Shown: positions 1 to 7,790, counted from the first letter of the stretch. The stretch is DNA of 32,573 nucleotides from an uncultured Collinsella sp. (GCA_938023705.1 CALJDJ010000087.1:1-32573), one strand, 5' to 3'. Translations and numbers: made by a program. The notes: a model not told the origin generated them from the sequence alone.

Positions 1-216
1 TCCTGGGCCGACATCGCCCGCGCCGTCTTCGAGGCCGCCAACGGCAACGGGGACAAGGTGGTCCCCGTCAGCACCACCGACTACTACGCAAATGCCGCCG
101 GCCCCATCGCCCCGCGCCCGGTCCACTCCGCGCTCGACCTGTCCAGGCTCGAGTCGGTCGGCTTCCGCATGCCCGACTGGGAGGAAGAGCTGGGGGAGTA
201 CCTCACAATGCTTTAA
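1..216 (+). CDS. rmlD: dTDP-4-dehydrorhamnose reductase, C-terminal end (partial)
   Basis: The first 71 codons are open from base 1 to a TAA at 214-216, so the gene starts upstream of the window. The tail has the RmlD C-terminal pattern: a STTDYY segment, then RPVHSALDLS and GFRMPDWEEEL. In the family this region follows the sugar-nucleotide binding part and closes the reductase that makes dTDP-L-rhamnose, the last step of dTDP-rhamnose synthesis for cell-surface polysaccharide. In Coriobacteriia and Bifidobacteria the gene is often fused behind an RmlC epimerase; whether that holds here cannot be seen. It is GC-rich like the core genome, and base composition drops immediately after its stop, marking the left edge of the accessory island. 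An extended SDR sugar epimerase is the alternative. Confidence 0.72.
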   Translation, partial: SWADIARAVFEAANGNGDKVVPVSTTDYYANAAGPIAPRPVHSALDLSRLESVGFRMPDWEEELGEYLTML

Positions 217-245
217 TGTAAATTGTAGTGGCGGGAGGCGATGGC

Positions 246-1154
246 ATGATTGATAGATATTCTTTTGATGATTGGTTGAACTACGGTAGACGAGGGAAGC
301 GCGAGTATTCCTGTTTTCGTTTTTATAGTGTAGGACTCAACAGAGGCATGCCTCTAGTGATTCTGGACGCCCTAAAGAAAATTGGCTTCGGTGGGATATT
401 TGTTTGGCTGCCTACTCTTTTTGCAGAAAAGCTATTAACAGATGGAAAACTTCCTTGGATCCTTGACTACCTTGGAACTTATGCGACTAGAGAATTATTT
501 ACTTTTTCGCTTATCGTAACTTGTTTGGTGGCAATATGGATTGCCGCGCATTCAATTAGGCAGGGCTTTCGCTATGTGAATGTGCTCGACGAACTTCAGA
601 GTCTTAACTACCAAGTTGAGAATCAGACTCAAAATCCTGATGTTAATTTACGTGAATTGGCAACTGTCTGCTGCGATGGCGTTGCTTCCTGTTTTTCAAT
701 TTTTCGCCCAAAAGACGGAATAGGCTGCGCCATCAGGCTTGCGCGTCCCGGAAAATCGGATCATGAAGTTGGCTACGCAACGGTGGCTAGGGGAGGGGCA
801 TTGAATAAAACGAGATTTCAACATTCCCGGCCTCTTTCAATGAATAGCAAGCTCGTGATTATGCTTCACGAAAAAGAGCTGTCAAATGATATCGTCATAC
901 TTTGTCCCGATGTTGAAAAAGCCAGAGACTGCGGACAGTTGGATAACGACGTTAATTCCGAACATTTCGGATCCGATGATCGTTGCATGATGATTTCTAG
1001 ACTTGTTGCCCGAGACGGTTCGAATAATTCAATTATGGGAATCTTGTATGTAACATCTAACAGGCCAAATAAGCTCGGAATCGCTGATGTAAATCTCTAC
1101 CTATTGCTTCATGATATTGTCAATCACGCTCTTTGCGCAAAAGCTATTGCGTGA
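246..1154 (+). CDS. Unrecognised two-helix membrane protein with a possible GAF-like cytoplasmic domain
   Basis: A 302-residue protein. I prefer the ATG at 246 over a GTG at 228 because GGAGG at 234-238 sits 7 bases before it. Two hydrophobic stretches lie at about residues 46-60 and 85-104. The remaining ~195 residues are soluble and alternate predicted helices and strands, ending in an ILYVTS strand and a helix at the C-terminus. That layout resembles GAF/PAS-type sensor domains, but I see no diagnostic motif, so this is inference from pattern only. It has low GC compared with the core genome and lies 21 bases before the next small gene with a strong ribosome site, so the two are probably co-transcribed. 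A membrane-linked sensor or effector in an accessory island is plausible; no function is assigned. Confidence 0.6.
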   Translation: MIDRYSFDDWLNYGRRGKREYSCFRFYSVGLNRGMPLVILDALKKIGFGGIFVWLPTLFAEKLLTDGKLPWILDYLGTYATRELFTFSLIVTCLVAIWIAAHSIRQGFRYVNVLDELQSLNYQVENQTQNPDVNLRELATVCCDGVASCFSIFRPKDGIGCAIRLARPGKSDHEVGYATVARGGALNKTRFQHSRPLSMNSKLVIMLHEKELSNDIVILCPDVEKARDCGQLDNDVNSEHFGSDDRCMMISRLVARDGSNNSIMGILYVTSNRPNKLGIADVNLYLLLHDIVNHALCAKAIA

Positions 1155-1175
1155 TTAGCCTTTAGGAGGTTCATG

Positions 1176-1409
1176 ATGGCATGCACCAAGAGAAGCTATC
1201 GGAAAAAGAAGAAACAGCCTTCTTGCCGTCCGCTTCTTTTACGCCAAAATAAATCTAGCATTAAGGCAAGCGTCAATGCCGCGCCTTCGCACGCTGTTTT
1301 CTGTGAGTCTGCAGGCGGTTTAGTCTTAACTGATGTGAGAGATTACAGCCGCATCAGAAAAAACGGACCATCAGATGAGCTGGTTAAATTATTAGCATCA
1401 AGATTGTGA
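1176..1409 (+). CDS. Small basic protein of unknown function
   Basis: A 77-residue ORF following the membrane protein by 21 bases. A strong AGGAGG at 1164-1169 supports translation; two adjacent ATGs (1173, 1176) are possible and 1176 gives the better six-base spacing. The N-terminal third is very basic, with a run containing RKKKK and many Arg/Lys residues, and the C-terminal half is amphipathic. The charge suggests nucleic-acid or membrane-phospholipid contact, but there is no recognisable fold. I could not match it to a family. It could be a small partner of the preceding membrane protein, since position and spacing suggest one transcript. Confidence 0.5.
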   Translation: MACTKRSYRKKKKQPSCRPLLLRQNKSSIKASVNAAPSHAVFCESAGGLVLTDVRDYSRIRKNGPSDELVKLLASRL

Positions 1410-1515
1410 TATATCTAGTAACTTGGCTTGACGGTTTGCTTTTCGAATAACGACCGGTGTGTAAGCGGCGGGCTGATTCTTGGTTTCATTCTGTGCCGAG
1501 GGAAGGTTATTGCTT

Positions 1516-2055
1516 ATGGCCGCTTTTTGTGCTGTTGTTCAAGTAATTTGTGCATTTGTTACACTTTGCCTAACGGTATATGTTGTTTTGCGCGACACAA
1601 GGCATATGAATGAACAAGATGAGCGTCAGGAAATGGCTGAGAAGTTAGCGCAGCCATCTTCAATTGCTGCATGGCTCGAAAGGGATCCTACTGGTGAGTC
1701 GCGCATTGCGATTCGCAACGACAGTGATCTTCCCGTATATGAGGTAGTTGCGACAATTGTCGTTACTCATGGAGCGGGATGCTGCAAGGGTGAAGATTTG
1801 GAATCCCCATATCAATACAGGAAAATACTCGATTTGATCCCTCCGGGACTTCATTCGGTAGCTATCGATATGGGCGGCTTTTACGGAATGCATCGACATC
1901 CGCTGGTCGAGATTGCCTTTGTATGTGCAAAGGGAAAATCCTGGGTCCGTCGGGGAGATGGCGTTCTGGATGAGCTTGCTGTATCGCCGTTTAGCCACTA
2001 TGAACTTGGTCTTCCAATTGATTTTGATATGCTTATGCCGTATCAAAACGGTTGA
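1516..2055 (+). CDS. Single-helix membrane-anchored protein of unknown function
   Basis: A 179-residue protein from an ATG at 1516 with GGAAGG at 1501-1506 upstream; an upstream GTG at 1480 is in frame but has no ribosome site. Residues 2-25 form one hydrophobic helix, followed by a short charged linker (about 28-45). The rest is a soluble domain with RNDSDLPVYEV at about 67-77, an IPPG turn near 113 and a WVRRGDGVLDEL segment near 149-160. Single-pass proteins with this order (hydrophobic helix, N-S-D-L-P-V strand, L/I-P-P-G turn, W-x-R-x-x-G-x-L ending) are common as hypothetical proteins in actinobacteria; that is from memory and implies no function. Its neighbours are likewise small unknown genes. 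It lies 106 bases after the preceding gene, so it may or may not share its transcript. Confidence 0.6.
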   Translation: MAAFCAVVQVICAFVTLCLTVYVVLRDTRHMNEQDERQEMAEKLAQPSSIAAWLERDPTGESRIAIRNDSDLPVYEVVATIVVTHGAGCCKGEDLESPYQYRKILDLIPPGLHSVAIDMGGFYGMHRHPLVEIAFVCAKGKSWVRRGDGVLDELAVSPFSHYELGLPIDFDMLMPYQNG

Positions 2056-2083
2056 CGGCATCTTTTTTACGCTAAGAACGTTG

Positions 2084-2116
2084 CGCTAGTCTTATATCAA
2101 TAAAGGCTAGCGTTTT
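2084..2116 (+). terminator. Weak hairpin with T-run between two small genes
   Basis: CGCTAG at 2084-2089 pairs perfectly with CTAGCG at 2107-2112 across a 17-base loop and is followed by four Ts. The stem is short and the loop long, so it may be a weak terminator or chance. If real, it separates the 2135 gene from the upstream small genes. Confidence 0.3.
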
Positions 2117-2134
2117 AACAATGAAAGGTAAGCC

Positions 2135-2653
2135 ATGGATGCATATACAACGCAGGCTTTAGTTGATCTTGGGAGTTCTCTCGCTGTTCTTGCGGCAAAA
2201 GGTACGGCCTCTGCTGTTGCGACAAAGGTTAAAGCAATTAAGGGAGATAAGGACACCGCCTCAGTGCGCGCCGCATATGATGAACTTGTCAATGAGCTTC
2301 TTGAAGAGCGCTCTGAGGCTTTAAGAATCGCTCAAGCGTATAAGGCGGAGCTTGAGCGCGTTCAGATTAGCGATGACGATATTCAGAGCCTTGATGCTAC
2401 CATCGCCCGCGTATTGGAGATATTTGTTTCAATGCAATCGGACGGTGAAGAACCATCCTCGCCTAACGCAACGGCGATGGCGTTTGACCAGTTTCGTCAG
2501 CTAATTTCCGCTGATACCCTCCGAACCATGCAACTTCTTGGTTTCAATTACAAAGCAGCAATCGGTGAGCCACTAACAGAGCTTTGCGCCAATAAGATCA
2601 AACAGTTTGGTAGTGGTTCCAAAACAAAAAGGCCATCTCAGGGTAAACGATAA
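2135..2653 (+). CDS. Unrecognised helical protein, cytoplasmic
   Basis: A 172-residue protein starting at an ATG with GAAAGGTAAG just upstream. It is almost entirely predicted helix, with a charged, possibly coiled-coil middle (about residues 45-90, rich in Glu, Ala, Leu and Lys) and a conserved-looking C-terminal segment, DTLRTMQLLGFNYKAAIG, around 128-145, then a Gly/Ser/Lys tail. There is no signal peptide; the alanine-rich N-terminal stretch (about 16-30) is only mildly hydrophobic. I do not recognise the family. It ends about 90 bases before a good intrinsic terminator, so it is the last gene of its transcript. Island position suggests an accessory role. Confidence 0.55.
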   Translation: MDAYTTQALVDLGSSLAVLAAKGTASAVATKVKAIKGDKDTASVRAAYDELVNELLEERSEALRIAQAYKAELERVQISDDDIQSLDATIARVLEIFVSMQSDGEEPSSPNATAMAFDQFRQLISADTLRTMQLLGFNYKAAIGEPLTELCANKIKQFGSGSKTKRPSQGKR

Positions 2654-2743
2654 GAATCAAATGATTTCTTTGAGGTCATAGCGAATGGAGCACTTCTCTT
2701 CCGGTTTTTTAATATGAGCAGGATATTGTCAAGAGACCAAATC

Positions 2744-2782
2744 GGGCCTGACTCCAATGAAATGGGGCCAGGCTCTTTCTTT
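2744..2782 (+). terminator. Intrinsic terminator after the 2135 gene
   Basis: Bases 2744-2756 pair with 2763-2775 around an ATGAAA loop: 12 of 13 positions pair on the plus strand, two of them G-U, followed by TTTCTTT. The two G-U pairs favour the plus strand as the functional one. It lies between convergent genes (2135 plus, 2806 minus). Confidence 0.7.
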
Positions 2783-2805
2783 AACTGATGTTGACAGTCT
2801 ATATT

Positions 2806-4062
2806 TCACACTGGTATACCAATGCGGTCGGCATACTTCTCTGCCCATTCATCGGCCTTGTCATTTCGCACAAAGTAATTGTTGGATAGGTCGGTCGAGC
2901 GGTAGGCGTAGCCGTCCTTTTGGTAGTTTGCCGTGTGGTCGGAGTGGGCGATTGCCATGAGCTCGTCGGTCAGCCCAAAGTACAGATGGCGCTGGTCCAG
3001 GTCTCCGTACCAGTTGTCGCTGGTGTCGTCCCAGGTTAGGTCCATCTGGCACCATTTGCCGTCGATCTTTACGACGTTCCAGGTGTGGCCGTTGCCGGTG
3101 ATGCGGCCGTTGGCGATGCCCGCGGCGTCAAGGAGCTTGGAGTAGATGCGCTGGTAGCTCTCGCATGTGCCCTGGTGGCGCGTGAGGCCGCTTTCGGCCG
3201 AGCACCAGTTGAGGCTGTGGTCGTACTCCAGCTGGTCGAGCGTCCAGTCGTGGAGCCACAGCGCCATGTCGTATTCCGAGCCGTTTGTCTCTTGCCTGCA
3301 CAGGTCCACGGCGTTGTTGACTATCTGCGTGACGCTTGGGCGGGCGGCGTCGTTTACGGTCACCTCCGCCGTGGTGCGCAGGTAGTAGATCCCCTTGTCG
3401 TTTTGGGGGTCGTTTCTGTCGTTGTCCATAAAGTAGAAGTAGATGCGGTACGTGCCCGATGCCGTGAAGTCGAAGGTAAAGTCGTGGCCCGTGGTGCCCA
3501 GGCTGTAGTAGCTGCCCCATGCCGCGCGCGACGGGTCGCAAACGCTTTCCTGGCTGCCGCCGTCCCAATAGGTGGGTACGTCCATGCGCGCCTTGGCCTG
3601 GGACGAGCCGTTGGCTTGGGTTACGTGGAAGGTCGTCGCGGTGCCCGCGGGGGCGTCGTTCCACGAGACGGTGAAGGTGACGCCGTTTTGGGTTGCCGTG
3701 GCGGAGTGGGCGTAGGTGGTTTGTGACGTGGTGGAGATGGCCTCGGGCGTGGGGGTGGCTTGGGTTCGGAGGGTTGGGGCTGGGGTGCCGGTTGCGGCGG
3801 CGGTGCCGTCAGCGATTTCCGTGTTGACTGCGCTGGTGTCGGTGGATGTTGCGGTGCTGTCCTCTGCGGAATCTGCTGCCGTATTTGTGTTGTTGCCGTC
3901 TTCGGCCTTGTCTGTGTCGCTGCTCGTGGCGTCGGCTTGCGCTTGCTGCTCGGCGGTTTCTTGAGGCTGAATCGCCTCCGCAATGGCTGCCATGGGCATC
4001 GTCGCGCCGACCATGGACGTGCACGCGATCGCGCAGAGCAGGTAGTAAAGGGATCGTTTCAT
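2806..4062 (-). CDS. Secreted transglutaminase-like (cysteine protease fold) protein
   Basis: A 418-residue minus-strand protein. The start at 4062 is chosen because the MKRSLYYLLCAIACTS start with AMPMAAIAEA-like cleavage region makes a good signal peptide, and GAGAGG lies upstream. Residues about 32-125 are a low-complexity Thr/Ala/Asp/Glu-rich linker. A beta-rich segment follows (about 120-230), then a transglutaminase-core domain with Cys300 (TCESY), His326 (GHTWN) and Asp341 (DLTWDD), in the right order and spacing for the catalytic triad. Such exported proteins act on surface proteins or peptidoglycan-linked material; the substrate is unknown. GC is high, unlike its island neighbours, suggesting a resident gene the island grew around. 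The first ~45 codons and the leader are repeated at 7791-8046. Confidence 0.82.
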   Translation of the reverse strand: MKRSLYYLLCAIACTSMVGATMPMAAIAEAIQPQETAEQQAQADATSSDTDKAEDGNNTNTAADSAEDSTATSTDTSAVNTEIADGTAAATGTPAPTLRTQATPTPEAISTTSQTTYAHSATATQNGVTFTVSWNDAPAGTATTFHVTQANGSSQAKARMDVPTYWDGGSQESVCDPSRAAWGSYYSLGTTGHDFTFDFTASGTYRIYFYFMDNDRNDPQNDKGIYYLRTTAEVTVNDAARPSVTQIVNNAVDLCRQETNGSEYDMALWLHDWTLDQLEYDHSLNWCSAESGLTRHQGTCESYQRIYSKLLDAAGIANGRITGNGHTWNVVKIDGKWCQMDLTWDDTSDNWYGDLDQRHLYFGLTDELMAIAHSDHTANYQKDGYAYRSTDLSNNYFVRNDKADEWAEKYADRIGIPV

Positions 4063-4192
4063 AGCGGAGCCTCTCGGTGTGCAGCCAATAGGGTCCGAAG
4101 GCAGCTCCAGGCCAGCACTCCGCACATATTTTGTTGGGGTTTATTTTACGGGAACCCCAGTCAACATCAGGGAACTTTCTGGGGAATGTTGG
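3933..4192 (-). repeat. Direct repeat copy A: leader and signal-peptide region of the transglutaminase-like gene
   Basis: About 260 bases here match 7791-8046 in the same orientation, with scattered substitutions and a few short indels. The copy runs from inside the coding region (around codon 43) through the start codon to about 130 bases upstream. It contains a shared GGGGTT/AACCCC inverted repeat in the leader (about 4137-4158). Copy A belongs to the intact gene. Confidence 0.85.
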
Positions 4193-4481
4193 GGAGGGGG
4201 AGGAGTTGGTCCTCTGCCTCGCTGTGCGCTGATGTCTTCGCCCTCGGCGATGCGCCCGTCGGCGAGGAGTGCGAAGCGGCCATGCTGAACAATGCCACTC
4301 CACCTGTCTGTGCATCCAAACTTCTAGATTATGCATATCGGGATTTTCACGGTGTTGTCGGCGATTTTGTCTCGCGGACCGTGTGCATGCATTAGATGAG
4401 GAGGCGCTTGTATCCGTAGAGACGCATCGGCATTTTCGATGCGACCGCCGTCAAGACAATTGGGTGTGCATCAAGGCGCTG
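4193..4481. other. Spacer with possible coding relic
   Basis: No intact gene is seen. On the minus strand, about 4204-4290 can be read as HGRFALLADGRIAEGEDI, open but without start or context, and GC-rich. It looks like a shred of a former protein gene of unknown identity. The rest (about 4300-4480) shows nothing I can name. Confidence 0.3.
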
Positions 4482-4509
4482 TTAACTGCATGAGCCGATT
4501 TCTTATAAC
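4482..4509 (+). promoter_or_regulatory. Possible promoter for the structured RNA/RT unit
   Basis: TTAACT (4482-4487) and TATAAC (4504-4509) are 16 bases apart, four and five of six matches to the sigma-70 consensus. Predicted transcription would start near 4516, just before the first of four hairpins and about 320 bases before the RT start codon. Confidence 0.4.
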
Positions 4510-4515
4510 CTGTTT

Positions 4516-4820
4516 AAGCAAAGCAAGAATGGGGAATAAAGCTTGGTGCCCATCGCGAACTGGCGATGGGGTACGCTACTGCCGTCAATATCGCAAACGA
4601 CGAAATTCCGACGTTCGCAACATTGACACCAGCGTTGCCTGCTGCTAGCTGGATAAGAGCCTCGATGGTCATAAGTACCAATTCCTCGCTTTCGTCTAGT
4701 ATCGCATAGGCAAGCATTGTTTTAGGTGGCCGCGAAAGCGTTGGTTGCACTTGCTGCGCCTTTGATTAGCCTGTCCGGGGAGGGTTAGCCGCCGCTTGTT
4801 GATCCGGACAGGTTGATTTA
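4516..4820 (+). ncRNA. Candidate structured RNA upstream of the reverse transcriptase
   Basis: This gene-free stretch holds four strong inverted repeats in series. H1: 4549-4556 with 4563-4570, 8 perfect pairs, six-base loop. H2: 4579-4604 with 4607-4632, 19 Watson-Crick pairs in 26. H3: 4687-4694 with 4733-4740, 8 perfect pairs. H4: 4766-4778 with 4804-4816, 9 perfect GC-rich pairs plus four outer pairs (two wobble), ending 12 bases before the RT start codon. Known defence RTs such as DRT2 and DRT9, and all retrons, use an RNA encoded next to the RT. By analogy this may be the template or cofactor RNA. The strand is uncertain: five of the seven non-pairing H2 positions are A-C on the plus strand but G-U on the minus strand. 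Boundaries are estimates. Confidence 0.42.
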
Positions 4821-4832
4821 TTTGGGGGTATT

Positions 4833-6287
4833 TTGGTCGAGTTCGATATCACTCGTATTCCTCGATATAGTTCCAAAAGTTCATATGCCCATTTCGATCA
4901 TAGGGTCTCTTTTGCCGAAGTTCAGGCCAAGATTTTAGATTCAGAGTACGTTTCCAATCACGCGTTCTACCCTTTAATTTCCAACGAGATCATTACTGTT
5001 CGGTATCGTGGAGGCAAGCGAAGCTGCAAGGTTCGTAATATCGCTTATGCCTCGCATTTCGATCACCGCGTCTTCCAGTACTACTCTTATCTGTGGTCGG
5101 ACTTATATAACAAGAAGGCTATTGCCGAAGAGTTTGATGAGGTTGCCGTAGCGTACCGCTCTTCGCTTTCATCAGACGGCGCCGTAACTGCTGGTAGCAA
5201 TATTTCCTCAGCTAAAAAGGTTTTCGATTATATACGCGAGCAAGATTCGGCTTTTGTGCTTACGGGTGATTTCGAGAGCTTCTTCGACAACTTAAATCAT
5301 GCTCATCTAATGACGTCGTTGCGTTCGTTGTTTCCCAGTGGACGCTTACCGGACGATCACTATCAAGTCATTAAAAATATTCTCCGCTATTCGTGCTGGC
5401 CTATTGCTGATTTGGCTACTCGACATGAATTGCCGTGGCCGGCAATCGATCCTACTCCGGAGAAAATGATCAGCGATGCAGCTATCGAGCTTCGGTCCAA
5501 GTCTATTCGCGAACTTAATAAGCTGGATGTTATCTTGCCAAAGGCGGAGTTTCTTGCAAACAAAAGTAAGGTCATCACCAGACCGTGGAAGCGAACGGGT
5601 ATTGGGCTGGGAATTCCTCAGGGTCTTGCCGCAAGCGGAGTGCTCGCTAACATCTATATGGCCAATATCGACATGAAAGTCAGGCTTGCCGTTGAACAGG
5701 TTGGCGGCTTGTATCTTCGTTATTGCGATGACTTTATTATTGCCGTTCCAAAATCTGGCTTTGATGCACTTGTAGAGGCCATCAATCTAATGGCCGATGT
5801 TGATTCCGTTAAACTGCAGCCTGAGAAAACCAAGTCGTTCCGGGTTGATGGCGACGGAGTTGCTCAGCTTGATTTTGAAAGCGTTTGCGCGGGTGAGGTT
5901 CTTTCGTATTCCGGTGCACATCCGGCGCAGAAAGTCAGTTTCCTGGGGTTTGACTTTGACGGGCGCATTGTAAGACTTCGACAGTCTACGGTTGGAAAGT
6001 ACCACAAACGTCTCCGTGAGGCGGCCACTGCGATTGCGCGTTCTAATGAGGGAGAGGGGAGACACGCATCAAAAAAGCGCGTCTCCGCCCTGTATCAACA
6101 TTATTCACCACTCGGTATTAAGGGAAGAAGGCTATGCCCCTCGGGTGATGCTGACCCTTCTGCATTTTCTCGCTATGGGAACTTTCTTTCCTACGTAGCG
6201 AGAGCCCAAAAGGCGTTTCCAAATGATCCGATTGCCCCCGACGAGGCTAAGATTTATAGGAAGATTAAACGCTTGAGTGCTCGGTAA
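4833..6287 (+). CDS. Reverse transcriptase of the Abi/unknown-group type, probable defence RT
   Basis: A 484-residue protein. The start is a TTG at 4833 with GGGGG at 4824-4828; there is no in-frame ATG before residue 160. RT motifs are visible: motif A GDFESFFDN with Asp146, motif B GIPQGLAASGVLANIY at 260-275, motif C YCDD at 297-300, and a motif E-like FLGFDFDG at 370-377. A ~95-residue insert separates motifs A and B. The C-terminus (about 380-484) is a basic helical region. It lacks the retron VTG region, a maturase domain and any nearby template/variable repeats, so it is not an obvious retron, group II intron or diversity-generating RT. The motif pattern fits the Abi/unknown-group RTs, many of which are anti-phage. 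It stands alone, downstream of a hairpin-rich region. Exact subgroup cannot be fixed by eye. Confidence 0.85.
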   Translation: MVEFDITRIPRYSSKSSYAHFDHRVSFAEVQAKILDSEYVSNHAFYPLISNEIITVRYRGGKRSCKVRNIAYASHFDHRVFQYYSYLWSDLYNKKAIAEEFDEVAVAYRSSLSSDGAVTAGSNISSAKKVFDYIREQDSAFVLTGDFESFFDNLNHAHLMTSLRSLFPSGRLPDDHYQVIKNILRYSCWPIADLATRHELPWPAIDPTPEKMISDAAIELRSKSIRELNKLDVILPKAEFLANKSKVITRPWKRTGIGLGIPQGLAASGVLANIYMANIDMKVRLAVEQVGGLYLRYCDDFIIAVPKSGFDALVEAINLMADVDSVKLQPEKTKSFRVDGDGVAQLDFESVCAGEVLSYSGAHPAQKVSFLGFDFDGRIVRLRQSTVGKYHKRLREAATAIARSNEGEGRHASKKRVSALYQHYSPLGIKGRRLCPSGDADPSAFSRYGNFLSYVARAQKAFPNDPIAPDEAKIYRKIKRLSAR

Positions 6288-6851
6288 ACGATGGCTTTAG
6301 CGCTGGATTATTCATAGCCATAAATACTAAATCGATATCGGCCAATTCCGATCACTAGGTAACAATTGATGTGCCTTCACGCGGTCGCGGAACGATGCCT
6401 CTGAAACTCGAGCCGAACATCAGAATGATATGACAAGAACGGTAGTGTCGCGAAAGTTGGTGTAATGGACTCCTTGGCCCCTGTGTCCAGGATCCGGAAT
6501 CTATCGATATCCTAGGCCGACTCCACTCTGTCGGCAAGCTCAAGGCTGGATTCGACCATCTTCCCGGCAGTCTTTTCCAGCTCGGCCCAGTCATGACAGC
6601 ACGATGCTCCCCTTCGCAGCGCCGCGTCGTGCAACTCGGCCATCTTCCTCTCCGAGAAGTAGCGCGAGGTTGCCATGGAAACGGCCAGGATAACCCCGAA
6701 AGCGGCCTGAACGCGCCATGGTGCGCGTATTCTAGGCGAAGGCACGGACCCTTCCGAGCCAGGACGGGCCGCTCGCTCGGCCAACTTTGGCGTACCCTGC
6801 TGGAACGGCTTCCGTCAACATCCGTAAAACTACCGCAAAGAGGAGGCCACA
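6288..6851. other. Spacer with a GC-rich relic reading frame
   Basis: No confident gene. Just after the RT stop, ATGGCT (6291-6296) and AGCCAT (6316-6321) form a weak hairpin without a T-run. On the minus strand 6512-6784 is open for 90 codons, and its second half (from a Met codon near 6676) reads like a real amphipathic protein segment, MATSRYFSERKMAELHDAA and onward, but no ribosome site precedes it and I cannot identify it. The GC content of about 6500-6830 is higher than the flanks, so this could be a remnant of another gene. The ribosome site of the next gene (AGGAGG, 6841-6846) closes the stretch. Confidence 0.35.
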
Positions 6852-7670
6852 GTGATAGATAAGAGGCTTATTGAAGCCGTTCCCGGAGCCGAGAGACTTA
6901 AATCCGCAATGATTACCCCAGAATTGTTTGTTAAGGACCTCATGCAAGACTATTCTGGGCGTCCGTTATATACATACGAGGAATGGACGCGCGAGCACAT
7001 CAACCACTCTAACGCTTTCAAGGAACTGACCAGAGGTGCGGAGTTTCATGCGCCCGTATCCGAGGCAAATGGGGAGTGTGATGCGGTATCAGACGCGTAT
7101 CAGTTAGATTTCAAGCTCATCTTCGGAAAATCCATGATGCGCGCCGTAAGTCTCACTTCGTCAAGGCGAGTTTCAGACCGCGGAATAACTTTAGAACAAC
7201 TTTGCAGAAGTCATGTAAAAGAACAGAGAGGCTTACGCCTGCATGCAATTCTCAGGGATTACAGCCTCGCCAAGCTTGACGAGCTTCTAAAAACTGAGAG
7301 TAATAAACAATTGAGCGAAGAAGACCGTGAGGCCCGAGGACTTCTTCGCTCAATCAGTCATTCGAAAAACTTGCTGCTAATTTATCCTTGCCGCTTTGAA
7401 GGCATCGACAGACTGCCTGAACTTGAGGAAACCGCCAACGCCGCACTTTACTATGACTTCCGGAACGTGCTCGACGTCCGACGGATACACCATCCCGGCA
7501 AGGACACCTTCCTTTCATATTTTTGCGACGACCGCATGGTTGTCACAAGAGCGAGCGGGCACGGCCTATCCAAGTTCGACGATATCATGGTCGCAAAAAG
7601 CAGAACATACATGGATATTATGCGTATGCGTGATCCCGGAGAGTATCAAAGGCTGCTGAAACTTGTTTAA
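6852..7670 (+). CDS. Unrecognised cytoplasmic protein, faint PD-(D/E)xK nuclease resemblance
   Basis: A 272-residue protein starting at a GTG with AGGAGG five bases upstream. It has no signal peptide or membrane helix. Around residues 62-90 it reads AEFHAPVSEANGECD, then AVSDAYQLDFKLIF: an acidic residue (Glu64), Asp77 and a D-x-K (Asp86-Lys88) in a hydrophobic strand. That resembles the core of PD-(D/E)xK nucleases, but the match is short and unproven. The remainder is helical with a YPCRFEGID strand near 178-186 and a FCDDRMVVTRASGH segment near 228-241. I do not recognise a family. It stands alone between a spacer and the dead transglutaminase fragment, inside the interval bounded by the two direct repeats, so it may have travelled with the RT. 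Confidence 0.6.
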   Translation: MIDKRLIEAVPGAERLKSAMITPELFVKDLMQDYSGRPLYTYEEWTREHINHSNAFKELTRGAEFHAPVSEANGECDAVSDAYQLDFKLIFGKSMMRAVSLTSSRRVSDRGITLEQLCRSHVKEQRGLRLHAILRDYSLAKLDELLKTESNKQLSEEDREARGLLRSISHSKNLLLIYPCRFEGIDRLPELEETANAALYYDFRNVLDVRRIHHPGKDTFLSYFCDDRMVVTRASGHGLSKFDDIMVAKSRTYMDIMRMRDPGEYQRLLKLV

Positions 7671-7790
7671 CCGACCGCAAGGGCTAGTTTTGTGGACATC
7701 AACCCAAGATGGGACCTGCCAAGAGGACCGGACGCCGCTGCGTTCGGACTCGTTTTTCTGCATTCAAAAGCAACGCTGAGCTCGACCTCA

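Noticed and set aside
4514..4750. 78-codon minus frame upstream of the RT
   Set aside because: GTG start without a ribosome site, and it overlaps three of the four hairpins; structure explains the region better than coding.
4833..6287. RT as part of a classic retron, group II intron or diversity-generating retroelement
   Set aside because: No VTG region, no maturase or intron domain V/VI-like sequence, no template/variable repeat pair or Avd gene in view.
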